DNA of 64,000 nt from NCBI RefSeq assembly GCF_004361855.1, contig NZ_SNWQ01000030.1, positions 1-64,000 on the forward strand. Reading direction: 5' to 3'. The translations under genes and the position numbers were made by a program. The notes under the pieces are model-generated. The model had not been told where the DNA came from. It did no database searches and was given only the letters and a program-made list of their open reading frames with translations. This DNA comes from Kribbella caucasensis. GTDB taxonomy: Bacteria; Actinomycetota; Actinomycetes; Propionibacteriales; Kribbellaceae. Shown piece after piece: positions 15,470 through 23,750 of the stretch (positions within the stretch are counted from its first letter, which is position 1; each line of letters begins with the position of its first letter).

Positions 15470-18120
15470 TGGGCAACTGGGGTCCACCACTCCGGATCGC
15501 GCGGAGAACCACTCGCCGCGCGCTCGGACGAACGCTTCTGGTCGCGGCACTGATCGGCGTGCCGGTGATGGCCGCCTCCTGGATCCAGGTGATCGATGGC
15601 GCGACGAATCCGGACGGCGAGGCGCTCGCGGGGACGGTGATCGGACCGGCCGACGCACGGCTCGACGTCTCGCCGTACAAGGCCTTCGCGCCGATCACCA
15701 ATCCACCAAGTCTGCAAGGGGGTGACCAGCCTCCGGCAACCGGAGCGGAAGACCCGGTCCGCGATCCGGCGACCTTCGACCCGCGGCCGCTGCTGCCCCC
15801 TGGTACGCAGCTGGCTCGCCAGTTGGTGGAGGCCGGCACTGTCGAGATCCGTGGTCCGCAGGTGAACAGTTCAGCCCGGGTGACCACCGGCGATGGGCAG
15901 AGCCCGTTGACCAAGGGCACTTATCGCCTCGACAGCGGCCGGTTCCCGGCGAAGGCCGACGAGGTCGCGGTCACGCCGTCGCTCGCGAAGTACCTCGGGA
16001 TCCTGGACGGTGACCAGGTCCGGGCCGGTTCCGCACTCGTCACCACCGCGGACCAGCGATTCACCGTGGTCGGGATCGCCCGGACGTGGAACGAGCCGAA
16101 CACCCGCATGCTGTTCGCCGTTCCGGACGCGCCGCTGGTCAAGGCGGATCCGCGTACCTATGCGCGCTACTTGGCCGATCTGCCGTCCGGCGCTGATCCG
16201 GCTCAGCTGGTCGAGCAGCTGAACAGCCAAGGTGTCACCGTGTTGCCTCGGGCAAACATCGTGAACCCACCGCCGGACCCGTACGGCGGTGGCGGCGGCC
16301 AGGACGCCGGTGGTGTCGCGGTGGTCGCGTTGGTCATCGGCTTCGGCATCCTGGAGATCGTCCTGCTGGCCGGTACGGCGTTCGCGGTCGGCGCCCGTCG
16401 GCAGACCCGTGAACTCGGTCTGGTCACCGCGGCCGGTGGCACCCCTCGCGACGTACGGCGAATCGTGCTGGCGCAGGGGTTGTTCGCGGGGATCGTCGGC
16501 GCGGGTGGTGGCATCGCACTCTCTCTGGTGGTCGCGTTCGCGGGCAAGTCTCTGTGGGAACGGATGACGGCGACGTTGTTCGTGTCCTGGCAGATCCCGT
16601 GGCTGAATCTCGCGGTGATCGCCTTGCTCGGCCTGCTCGCCGGCCTCGCGGCAGCCGTGATTCCAGCGATCAGCGCCGGCCGCCAGGCACCACTGTCGGC
16701 GCTCGCCGGACGTTTCGCGGTGACCGCGGGAAAGGCGCGGATCCGTCGTCCGGCGCTGCTCCTGCTGGCCGGCGGACTGGTCTGCGCGATCCTCGGCAGC
16801 GGGCTGATCGCGGCCGCTTTCGAGGAGGCGAAGCGGACGCACACGGATCAGAGTTACGCCGCGACCGTGACCCCGACGGGTCCGATCGCGCTCGTCCTGC
16901 TCGGCATCACCTCGGTGGTCGCCGCGTTGATCTGGCTGCTGCCAGGGCTGATCGCCAAGACGGCCGCTCTGGCCGGTGTGATGCCGTTGAGCGCCCGGCT
17001 GGCCCTTCGCGACGCGGCCCGGCACCGCCATCGCACCGGTCCGGCGGCAGCCGCGATCATGATGGCCGTGGCCGCGACGGCGGCAATGTCGTTCGCGATC
17101 GCCAACATGGTGGCCGCGGACGCCAAGGGCTACCGACCGAACGCTCGGCACGGCGACGCGGTGCTGAACTTCGCCACCGGCGATCCGAACTGGCCCTCCT
17201 ACTCGGAGAGCACGGTGGAGCGGACCGCCGGCCTGCTCCCGACCCGGCACACCTGGGAGCTCGGCAGCGTCTCGCTCTCGACCGCCAAAGCGACCTACGG
17301 CTACCTGCCGTCCCTGATGACGGTGGCGCCACCGACCACCGACGGCGCGTACAACAACAGCTTGGTGGTCGTCGATCCCGCATATATAGCCCGCTTCGAA
17401 GGGTTCGGGCCGAAAGCGGCCGCCGAATTGCGGGCCGGCAAGATCCTGGTGCCGCAAGCCGACCAACTGAAGGACGGTACGGCGGCGGTGACCGAGGACT
17501 CCGACCCCGAAGGCAGGAAGCCGTTCCGGCATCCGGCCGCCTTCGTGGGGACGCCGCCCGACGTCGGCCCGCTCTGGATGGCTGCCCTGATCAGTAAGTC
17601 GGCCGCGGAGAAGCTCGGCAACGTGGCGGTCTTCGAGGCGCAGTACGAGCTGACCCGGGAGCCGAACAAGGAGGAGCTGAACGCGGTCGTTCGACTGCTC
17701 GGCCGTGAGGAGGCGCTGACCGTCGAGCGCGGCTACCAGAGTCCCGCGAGGGCCTGGTTGATCGGGCTGCTCAGCACGGCGGCCGTGGTGACCCTGCTCG
17801 GTGTCGCCATCTCCGTGTCGTTGTCGGCGGCGGAGGGGCGGGCCGATCTGGCCACGCTGGCCGCGATCGGCGCACCACCGAGGCGACGGCGGAACCTGGC
17901 TGCGGCACAGGCCTGGGTACTCGGTCAGCTGGGATGCGTGCTCGGCGTCGGAGTGGGCGCGCTCTACGGCTACACGGCCCACGCGGCCTTCGGTTCGCCG
18001 CACTTCGCGGTGCCCTGGCGGGAGATCGTCGGCATCATCGTGGTGGTCCCGTTGATCGCCGGACTGCTGGCCTGGGTGCTGACCCGGTCGCGGCTGCCGA
18101 TGGTGAGCCGGATCGACTGA
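15469..18120 (+). CDS. ABC transporter permease with two FtsX domains
   Basis: An 883-residue membrane protein. An N-terminal membrane segment (about 20-42) precedes a large extracytoplasmic domain, a three-helix FtsX domain (about 275-420), two further helices near 440-510, a second extracytoplasmic domain and a C-terminal FtsX domain (about 760-880). This is the usual pseudo-dimeric MacB-like mechanotransmission permease in Actinobacteria, acting on peptides, drugs or lipids at the cell envelope. The start is set by a TGATG overlap with the ATPase gene. A strong terminator follows 10 bp after the stop. Confidence 0.88.
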   Translation: MGNWGPPLRIARRTTRRALGRTLLVAALIGVPVMAASWIQVIDGATNPDGEALAGTVIGPADARLDVSPYKAFAPITNPPSLQGGDQPPATGAEDPVRDPATFDPRPLLPPGTQLARQLVEAGTVEIRGPQVNSSARVTTGDGQSPLTKGTYRLDSGRFPAKADEVAVTPSLAKYLGILDGDQVRAGSALVTTADQRFTVVGIARTWNEPNTRMLFAVPDAPLVKADPRTYARYLADLPSGADPAQLVEQLNSQGVTVLPRANIVNPPPDPYGGGGGQDAGGVAVVALVIGFGILEIVLLAGTAFAVGARRQTRELGLVTAAGGTPRDVRRIVLAQGLFAGIVGAGGGIALSLVVAFAGKSLWERMTATLFVSWQIPWLNLAVIALLGLLAGLAAAVIPAISAGRQAPLSALAGRFAVTAGKARIRRPALLLLAGGLVCAILGSGLIAAAFEEAKRTHTDQSYAATVTPTGPIALVLLGITSVVAALIWLLPGLIAKTAALAGVMPLSARLALRDAARHRHRTGPAAAAIMMAVAATAAMSFAIANMVAADAKGYRPNARHGDAVLNFATGDPNWPSYSESTVERTAGLLPTRHTWELGSVSLSTAKATYGYLPSLMTVAPPTTDGAYNNSLVVVDPAYIARFEGFGPKAAAELRAGKILVPQADQLKDGTAAVTEDSDPEGRKPFRHPAAFVGTPPDVGPLWMAALISKSAAEKLGNVAVFEAQYELTREPNKEELNAVVRLLGREEALTVERGYQSPARAWLIGLLSTAAVVTLLGVAISVSLSAAEGRADLATLAAIGAPPRRRRNLAAAQAWVLGQLGCVLGVGVGALYGYTAHAAFGSPHFAVPWREIVGIIVVVPLIAGLLAWVLTRSRLPMVSRID

Positions 18121-18130
18121 CACACCGTCG

Positions 18131-18165
18131 ACGGCGGGCCCGGATCTTTCCGGGTCCGCCGTTTT
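18131..18165 (+). terminator. Rho-independent terminator of the PadR/ABC operon
   Basis: ACGGCGGGCCCGGA and TCCGGGTCCGCCGT form a 14-bp stem (one G-T-type mismatch) around the loop TCTT and are followed by TTTT. It lies 10 bp after the permease stop codon. Confidence 0.85.
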
Positions 18166-18172
18166 CATTGCT

Positions 18173-18343
18173 TCAGGCCCCTATCGATTCGGCGACATCC
18201 GGATAGGCAACCGGATAGGCCGGAGTACTCGCGATCCGCCAGTGGCCGCAGTCGCAGCGCTGGTACACGACCATTCCCTCACTGACCTGGTGGGACGAGG
18301 CCACCTGCCAACGGTGCCGATGATGTTCTTCTCTGGTGGTCAT
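18173..18343 (-). CDS. small hypothetical protein with CDCG motif
   Basis: A 56-residue protein of a small actinobacterial type. It has an N-terminal Glu/His-rich part (MTTREEHHRHRWQV) and a VYQRCDCGHWR motif near 29-39 that could bind zinc. I chose ATG 18343; an ATG at 18367 adds 8 residues but would overlap the divergent CGNR start region. The start lies only 25 bp from that of the divergent gene, so the two promoters overlap. Function unknown. Confidence 0.55.
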   Translation of the reverse strand: MTTREEHHRHRWQVASSHQVSEGMVVYQRCDCGHWRIASTPAYPVAYPDVAESIGA

Positions 18344-18368
18344 GGATCCATCGTGATGTAATGCCATT

Positions 18369-18944
18369 GTGCATCTCAACCCTTACGGAGCCGACGCCGT
18401 ACTCCTGGCGGTGAACCTGGTCACGCAACCCGCGACCACACCCGCCGAGCTGGCCGATCGGTGCGAGGAGAGCGGCGTCGAGAGCCGCCTGGTCCGGGAT
18501 CGACACGTCACGCAAGCCGACCTGGCCGCCGTACGAGTCGCCCTGGACGAATGGCTCGCGGTGGTGGACGCCACCGACGACAGGAAGCGGGTCGAACTGG
18601 TCAACGCGATGCTCGCGAAGTACACCGAGCATCCGCGGCTCACGAACCACGCGGGTGACGGATGGCACATGCACTACCGACCGGACGACGTACCGGTCGG
18701 GCGGCTCGTGGCGACGCTGATCAGCACCGGTACGGCGCTGCATCTGGCCGGCCGTGGCATCACCCGACTGGGCCGCTGCGCCACCGACGGCTGCAACAAC
18801 GTGTACGCCGATCTGTCGCGCAGCGGTCGGCAACGGTACTGCAGCCCCGCCTGCTCGAACCGGGATGCGGTACGGCGGCATCGTGCGCGGGCCGGATCCG
18901 CGGAAGCCGGCGGCGGCAGCGGGCGCACTACGATGGGGGAATGA
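18369..18944 (+). CDS. CGNR zinc-finger / ABATE domain protein
   Basis: A 191-residue putative regulator. The N-terminal ABATE-like domain (about 1-120) precedes a CGNR-type zinc finger with Cys137, Cys142, Cys158 and Cys162 (GRCATDGCNN then RYCSPACSNRDAVRRHRAR). The canonical CGNR is CSNR here. The GTG start at 18369 lies 6 nt after TGTAAT (18357-18362), indicating a leaderless mRNA. It overlaps bpa by 4 bp. The family is thought to bind DNA and sense small ligands; the target is unknown. Confidence 0.82.
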   Translation: MHLNPYGADAVLLAVNLVTQPATTPAELADRCEESGVESRLVRDRHVTQADLAAVRVALDEWLAVVDATDDRKRVELVNAMLAKYTEHPRLTNHAGDGWHMHYRPDDVPVGRLVATLISTGTALHLAGRGITRLGRCATDGCNNVYADLSRSGRQRYCSPACSNRDAVRRHRARAGSAEAGGGSGRTTMGE

Positions 18945-19552
18945 CCGAGAGCAGCGAGGGCCGCCAGGAAGTCCCGATGGCCGGGGCCCGGACCGAAGAC
19001 GGCAAGGTGCTGATCGTTGGACCGGACGGGATGGCCGTCGAAGGGCCGCCGCGGGACGACGACGAGCAGAACGACGAGCCGCGCTCGGTGACCGAGCTGG
19101 TCGAACAGCCGGCCAAGGTGATGCGGGTCGGGAACATGATCCGCCAGCTGCTCGAGGAGGTGAAGGCCGCGCCCCTGGACGAGGCGTCCCGGCAGCGGCT
19201 GAAGGAGATTCACAAGGCCTCGATCAAGGAACTGGAGAGCGGCCTGGCGCCGGAGCTGGTCGAGGAGCTGGAGCGGCTCAGCCTCGACTTCACCGATGAC
19301 GAGAGCACGCCCACCGAGGCCGAGCTCCGGATCGCGCAGGCCCAGCTGGTCGGTTGGCTGGAAGGCCTGTTCCACGGCATCCAGACGGCGTTGTTCGCCC
19401 AGCAGATGGCCGCACGCCAGCAGCTGGAGCAGATGCGGCGCGCACTGCCGGGCGGCCAGTCGACGCACCACGAGGACGGCGTTCCGTTCCCGGGCGCACC
19501 GCAGGCCAACGGCAACACCGACGGGCAGGGCAGCGGTGGGATGTACCTGTAG
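18941..19552 (+). CDS. bpa: bacterial proteasome activator Bpa
   Basis: A 203-residue protein of the Bpa/PafE family (DUF2587; M. tuberculosis Rv3780), which forms a ring that opens the 20S proteasome without ATP. Seen: a disordered N-terminus, a helical core (about 50-165, SVTELVEQPAKVMRVGNMIR then QLVGWLEGLFHGIQTALFAQ) and the C-terminal GGMYL. This corresponds to the GQYL tail that docks in the proteasome alpha-ring pocket. It overlaps the CGNR gene by ATGA. Proteasome subunits are not in the window. Confidence 0.9.
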   Translation: MTESSEGRQEVPMAGARTEDGKVLIVGPDGMAVEGPPRDDDEQNDEPRSVTELVEQPAKVMRVGNMIRQLLEEVKAAPLDEASRQRLKEIHKASIKELESGLAPELVEELERLSLDFTDDESTPTEAELRIAQAQLVGWLEGLFHGIQTALFAQQMAARQQLEQMRRALPGGQSTHHEDGVPFPGAPQANGNTDGQGSGGMYL

Positions 19553-19555
19553 CTA

Positions 19556-20359
19556 CTAGAGGTTGAAGACTTCTTCGAGGACGGTGGCGACACCGTCCTC
19601 GTCATTTGTGGGGCATACCCTGTCGACTATGGCCAGCACCTCGGGGTGCGCGTTGGCCACGCCGTACGACGTACCGGCCCAGGCGAGCATCGGGAGATCG
19701 TTCAGCGAGTCACCGAACGCGATCGTCTCGGTCGCCGAAATCCCAAGCTCCGCAGCGAAATCGGCCAGCATCGCGGCCTTCGAGACCCCGCTCGCGGAGA
19801 TCTCCACCAGGCTGTGACCGCCGCTGTGGCTCGCGGCGACCCGTTCGCCGACCAGCGGCGCGATCTTGGCCAGCAGGTCGTCGGAGTGCCAGCTCGGATG
19901 CCGGACGAGCAACTTGGCCGCGGGCTCGGCCAGCAGGACATCAATCGCCGCGACCAGAGTGTTCTCCGGAGTCGGCCAGCGGTTCAGGTACCGCGGTTCC
20001 TGTCCGTAGCGATCGGTTCGCTCGATGGCGAACTCCACTTCGGGGATCTCGGCCCGGATCGCCTGCGCCACGTCGAGCGCGACCACGGGATCGATCAGCC
20101 GGGTCCGGATCGCCTTGCGCTGCGTGACGTCGTACAGAATGGCGCCGTTGGCAACTATCGCGATCCCGTGTGCGCCGACCAGGTCGGTCAGGTCGTGCAG
20201 CCAGCGGGGTGGACGGGCGGTGACCATCACGAAAACAGTGCCTGTCTCCTGAATGGCCAGCACTGCTCGTTTGGTCCGGGCCGAGATCGAGTAGTCGCTG
20301 CGGACCAGGGTGCCATCGAGATCGGTGGCTACCAGACGGGGTGTTCGGCGGTGTGGCAC
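19556..20359 (-). CDS. HAD superfamily phosphatase, Cof type
   Basis: A 267-residue Cof-type (IIB) HAD hydrolase. Motif I LVATDLDGTL has nucleophile Asp13 and acid Asp15; MVTARPPRW follows, a mobile cap occupies the middle, and motif IV GDSLNDLPML is near the C-terminus. Such enzymes dephosphorylate sugar or cofactor phosphates. The start is GTG at 20359, 6 nt after TACGGT on the minus strand (leaderless); a longer frame to 20443 has no supporting signal. A second Cof-type gene lies 1.2 kb away. Confidence 0.85.
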   Translation of the reverse strand: MPHRRTPRLVATDLDGTLVRSDYSISARTKRAVLAIQETGTVFVMVTARPPRWLHDLTDLVGAHGIAIVANGAILYDVTQRKAIRTRLIDPVVALDVAQAIRAEIPEVEFAIERTDRYGQEPRYLNRWPTPENTLVAAIDVLLAEPAAKLLVRHPSWHSDDLLAKIAPLVGERVAASHSGGHSLVEISASGVSKAAMLADFAAELGISATETIAFGDSLNDLPMLAWAGTSYGVANAHPEVLAIVDRVCPTNDEDGVATVLEEVFNL

Positions 20360-20822
20360 GCCCCTACCGTATCCGGCCGCGGGACACCCCATTACCCTCC
20401 CGGAGGCCCTTCGCGCAACGGGGCGGACATCGCTTTCCGGCAACTCTCCTTGACCTTTGAACTACGTCACCAGACCGTTACGGCAGGATGCTGCAAAGGC
20501 AGCAAGTTCCCATGCGCTGAAGGGTTTGCGCATGATTTCATGCGGTGGCTGGCGGGGAACCAAGGGCGTTTCGGCCGCGTCGTACGCCGTGTTCCGGACC
20601 ACCGTGCCCGGGGCGACCCACGCCAGAGGTTGAGGAAACTGTTGCGGAATTGGGTGCAACCAAAACCGTACTGGTGACGTCAACAGTGCAGGATCGGTGC
20701 GTGCTGCGCCGGACGACAGGGTGGGTCGGCAACACAACGTTCGGTCCATCAGCTAGTGGGCTCGCGTGTACGAACGGCATTCATCGTTCGTTCATACGGG
20801 TCCTGGAACTTGGGGAGCCACG
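20360..20822. other. 463-bp gene-free region upstream of the WhiB gene
   Basis: The region lies between divergent HAD and WhiB genes. A TTGACC hexamer at 20450-20455 could be a -35 element, but no good -10 follows. Open frames on both strands are unremarkable; one plus-strand frame (20545-20826) happens to overlap the whiB ATG but shows no family signature. A perfect dyad lies at 20770-20791. A long 5' leader or complex promoter for the WhiB gene is likely. Confidence 0.4.
20770..20791. promoter_or_regulatory. perfect dyad upstream of the WhiB-HTH gene
   Basis: ACGAACG and CGTTCGT are a perfect 7-bp inverted repeat separated by 8 bases, 32 bp before the ATG. It could be an operator (possibly for the protein's own HTH domain) or an RNA hairpin in the leader. 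Not seen elsewhere in the window. Confidence 0.5.
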
Positions 20823-21458
20823 ATGACTGTCAACACCGCCAATCTGCCGCGGCCCAGAGCCGCAACCTCCCGAGCGGCTGTCGACACATCTTCCATCATG
20901 GAAGGGGCAATGACCGGCTGTACTGCTCGATCAGACATTTTCCAGCACCGACTGATGGAGGATCCGCCGCCCGCATCGGCGACTCGGCGGACCAGAGAGC
21001 GTTACGAACAACTGGTTCGGGAAGCCAAGAAACTGTGTGCCTCCTGCCCGTTGTTCACCGACTGCCTGTTCAGCGCGGTGGCCGAACACGACGTCACCGG
21101 CTTCGTCGCCGGGACGACGGCGGCGCAGCGGCGTTCGATGCGCAACCTGCTCGACGTCGAGGTGCAAGCCGACGATTTCGACCAGCTCGCCGGGGCCCGT
21201 GGGACCCGACGGCCGGTCAGCCACGAAGAAGTGCTGCGGCTTCGGACGCAGTACCCGAACGACAGCCTGGAATCCCTGGCCATGCGGCTGGGATGCTCGC
21301 TGTCCACAGTGAAGCGGCACCTGCGCAGGGCCAGGCGGGGGCAGAGTCCCGCGACCAAGGCACCGCGTGTCCGTCCGGAGGTCAGCGCCGTCCTGGACGC
21401 GTTCGACACCGTGGTGGACCAGCCGTCCCCGCGGAGCGGGAGCACTCGCGTCGCCTGA
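20823..21458 (+). CDS. WhiB-family Fe-S protein fused to a C-terminal HTH
   Basis: A 211-residue protein, about twice the usual WhiB length. The N-terminal part has the four cluster cysteines C33, C72, C75 (CASC) and C81, then the turn GFVAGTT at 93-99 instead of the usual G(V/I)WGG. Residues 130-171 (PVSHEEVLRLRTQYP, SLAMRLGCSLSTVKRHLRRAR) form a region-4-like helix-turn-helix that ordinary WhiB proteins lack. The start is ATG 20823 with GGGGAG 6 nt upstream. Likely a redox- or NO-sensing regulator that may bind DNA directly. Ends in two hairpins. Confidence 0.82.
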   Translation: MTVNTANLPRPRAATSRAAVDTSSIMEGAMTGCTARSDIFQHRLMEDPPPASATRRTRERYEQLVREAKKLCASCPLFTDCLFSAVAEHDVTGFVAGTTAAQRRSMRNLLDVEVQADDFDQLAGARGTRRPVSHEEVLRLRTQYPNDSLESLAMRLGCSLSTVKRHLRRARRGQSPATKAPRVRPEVSAVLDAFDTVVDQPSPRSGSTRVA

Positions 21459-21503
21459 GTTGATGATCGGCCCGCCAGCGGACCATCAACTCGTGGAAGA
21501 TCT

Positions 21504-21543
21504 GGCCCGGAAGCCCTGTAGCAGCAGGGGTTCCGGGCCTTTT
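21504..21543 (+). terminator. Rho-independent terminator after the WhiB gene
   Basis: GGCCCGGAAGCCCTG and CAGGGGTTCCGGGCC form a long stem around TAGCAG, followed by TTTT. A second inverted repeat, GAGTTGATG/CATCAACTC (21457-21492), immediately precedes it and overlaps the stop codon. Confidence 0.88.
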
Positions 21544-21590
21544 GGTTGCCTGGGTTAACTATCCGGAAGTCGTCCGGGCGGCTTGGGGGA

Positions 21591-22382
21591 TCAGAACCAG
21601 CGGTTGAGGACGGCCGCGACGCCGTCGTCCTGGACCGACTTGGTCACCTCGTCGGCGGCCGCCTTGACCTCGTCCGGGGCGGCGCCCATCGCGACCCCGT
21701 GACCGGCGTACACCAGCATCTCGATGTCGTTGCGCCCGTCACCGATGGCGAGCAGGTCCGCCGGGGCCAGGTCGTACTGCGCCAGCGCGACCTTCAGGCC
21801 GGTGCTCTTGTCCACGCCCTCGGGCGCGATGTCGAGCCACGCGGTCCAGCCGACGAAGTAGCTGACCCCGTGCAGGCCGAGGCGTTCGGCCAGCTCGACG
21901 AACTCCGCCTCGGACTGGTCGGGATCGCGGATGATCAACCGGGTGACCGGCTCCGGCGCCAGCTCCTCGTCGGTCACCACCCGGATCCCGCTCCCGTCGC
22001 CGAGATCGCCGTCCGGGAAGTGTGCGGTCACCCGGTAGCCGAAGTCGTGCTCCTCGACCGCCATCCGGGCGTTCGGCGCGTGCTCGCGGACCGAGGCGAT
22101 CACCGTCCTCGGATCGAAGGTCCGCTCGTCCACCACCTCGCCGCCGGGGTACCGCAGCGTCCGGGCACCGTTGCTACAGACAACGAATCCGTCCGGCAGG
22201 TCGAGCACGTCCGCGACCGGCTTGGTGGATTGCCAGGACCGTCCGGTGGCCAGGATGACCGGCACCTGCGCCGCGGCCCGGCGTACCGCGTCGACGACCG
22301 CCGGCGAGAGGTTCTCGTCGTGGTCCATCAGCGTTCCGTCGATGTCGAGGGCAACGGCCCCGGGCCGTGGACCTTTCGTCAT
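21591..22382 (-). CDS. HAD superfamily phosphatase, Cof type
   Basis: A 263-residue Cof-type HAD hydrolase: motif I ALDIDGTLMD near 11-20, ILATGRSW in motif II, VCSNGA, and motif IV GDGRNDIEML near 217-226. Its ATG overlaps the serS stop by 4 bp, so it is translated with seryl-tRNA synthetase; the serS-HAD neighbourhood also occurs in other Actinobacteria (from memory). Substrate unknown. It is a distant paralogue of the HAD gene at 19.6-20.4 kb. Confidence 0.87.
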   Translation of the reverse strand: MTKGPRPGAVALDIDGTLMDHDENLSPAVVDAVRRAAAQVPVILATGRSWQSTKPVADVLDLPDGFVVCSNGARTLRYPGGEVVDERTFDPRTVIASVREHAPNARMAVEEHDFGYRVTAHFPDGDLGDGSGIRVVTDEELAPEPVTRLIIRDPDQSEAEFVELAERLGLHGVSYFVGWTAWLDIAPEGVDKSTGLKVALAQYDLAPADLLAIGDGRNDIEMLVYAGHGVAMGAAPDEVKAAADEVTKSVQDDGVAAVLNRWF

Positions 22383-23656
22383 CTGCCGACCGGTTCGAGG
22401 ACCTCGCGCCCACCGACAAAGGGCCGCAGCGCCGTCGGTACCCGGACCGAGCCATCCGCCAGCTGATGCGTCTCCAGGATGGCGACGATCCAGCGGGTGG
22501 TGGCCAGCGTGCCGTTCAGCGTCGCGACCGGCTGGGTCTTGCCGTCGGCGTCGCGGTGCCGGATGTTCAGCCGGCGGGCCTGGAAGTCGGTGCAGTTCGA
22601 CGTCGAGGTGAGCTCGCGGTACCGGCCCTGCGTCGGCACCCAGGCCTCGCAGTCGAACTTCCGGTACGCCGAGGTGCCCAGGTCACCCGTCGCGGTGTCG
22701 ATGATCCGGTAGCTCAGTTCCATCTTGTCGAGCATCTCCTTCTCCCAGCTGAGCAGCCGCTGGTGCTCGGCGGCGGCGTCTTCCAGGCTGCAGTAGGAGA
22801 ACATCTCGACCTTGTCGAACTGGTGGACGCGGATGATCCCGCGCGTGTCCTTCCCGTACGAGCCGGCCTCGCTGCGGTAGCAGGAGGACCAGCCAGCGTA
22901 CCGCTTCGGGCCGGCGGATAGGTCGAGGATCTCGTCCATGTGGTAGCCCGCGAGCGGGACCTCCGACGTGCCGACCAGGTAGAGGTCGTCGGCCTCCAGC
23001 CGGTAGACCTCCTCCGAGTGAGCGCCGAGGAAGCCGGTGCCGTCCATCACCTCGGGCTTGACCAAGCTGGGCGTGATCATCGGGGTGAAGCCCTTCTCCA
23101 CCGCCTGCGCGATGGCGAGCTGCAGCAGACCCAGCTGGAGCAGCGCGCCGACGCCCTTCAGGAAGTAGAACCGGGCGCCGGAGACCTTCGCACCGCGCTC
23201 CATGTCGATCGCGGCGAGCAGCTCGCCGAGCTCCAGGTGGTCACGCGGCTCGAAACCCTCGGCTGCGAAGTCACGCGGCTTGCCGATCTCCTCGATCACC
23301 CGGTAATCGTCCTCGCCCCCGACCGGGGCCTCGTCGGACACCAGGTTCGGCAGGGCGCGGGACAGCTCGTCGAAGCGACGCTCCGCCTCGTTCGCCGCCG
23401 CCTCGCGCGCCTTCACGTCGGCGGCCAGCGCCTTGGTCCGCTCCAGCAGCGCGGTCCGCTCGTCGCCCTTGGCCTGCGCGACCTGCTTGCCGAGCGTCTT
23501 CTGCTCCGCCCGCAGTGCCTCGAAGGCCGCGATGGACGATCGACGCTCACTGTCGGCGACCAGGATCTGGTCGACCGCCTCCGGGTTCTCACCGCGCTTG
23601 GACAGAGCCGCGCGGACGACATCGGGGTTCTCACGGAGCAGTTTCGCGTCAATCAC
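22379..23656 (-). CDS. serS: seryl-tRNA synthetase
   Basis: A 425-residue class II synthetase that charges tRNA-Ser. The N-terminus MIDAKLLRENPDVVRAALSK and the following long coiled-coil arm (about 30-105) are diagnostic. Class II motif 2 (CYRSEAGSYGKDTRGIIRVHQF in part, near 262-283) and motif 3 (LNGTLATTRWIVAILE near 385-400) are intact. The length is typical. It is the first gene of a two-gene operon with the HAD gene. The tRNA-Ser(UGA) in this window is one of its substrates. Confidence 0.96.
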   Translation of the reverse strand: MIDAKLLRENPDVVRAALSKRGENPEAVDQILVADSERRSSIAAFEALRAEQKTLGKQVAQAKGDERTALLERTKALAADVKAREAAANEAERRFDELSRALPNLVSDEAPVGGEDDYRVIEEIGKPRDFAAEGFEPRDHLELGELLAAIDMERGAKVSGARFYFLKGVGALLQLGLLQLAIAQAVEKGFTPMITPSLVKPEVMDGTGFLGAHSEEVYRLEADDLYLVGTSEVPLAGYHMDEILDLSAGPKRYAGWSSCYRSEAGSYGKDTRGIIRVHQFDKVEMFSYCSLEDAAAEHQRLLSWEKEMLDKMELSYRIIDTATGDLGTSAYRKFDCEAWVPTQGRYRELTSTSNCTDFQARRLNIRHRDADGKTQPVATLNGTLATTRWIVAILETHQLADGSVRVPTALRPFVGGREVLEPVGR

Positions 23657-23750
23657 AAGGGTCAGGTTAGCGGGGTGTGTCGAAGGCGCGGAATTTTATT
23701 CGGGATGATGAGCTTGCACCAGTCGACGACCAGGGGGAATCGAGCAGGTC

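Noticed and set aside
15871..18168. A 765-codon minus-strand frame opposite the FtsX-type permease
   Set aside because: Composition (Gln, Arg, Asp, His) is that of a shadow frame; the plus-strand permease is unambiguous.
20545..20826. A 93-codon plus-strand frame whose stop overlaps the WhiB start
   Set aside because: The overlap is the only support; sequence is not protein-like and lies in a promoter region.
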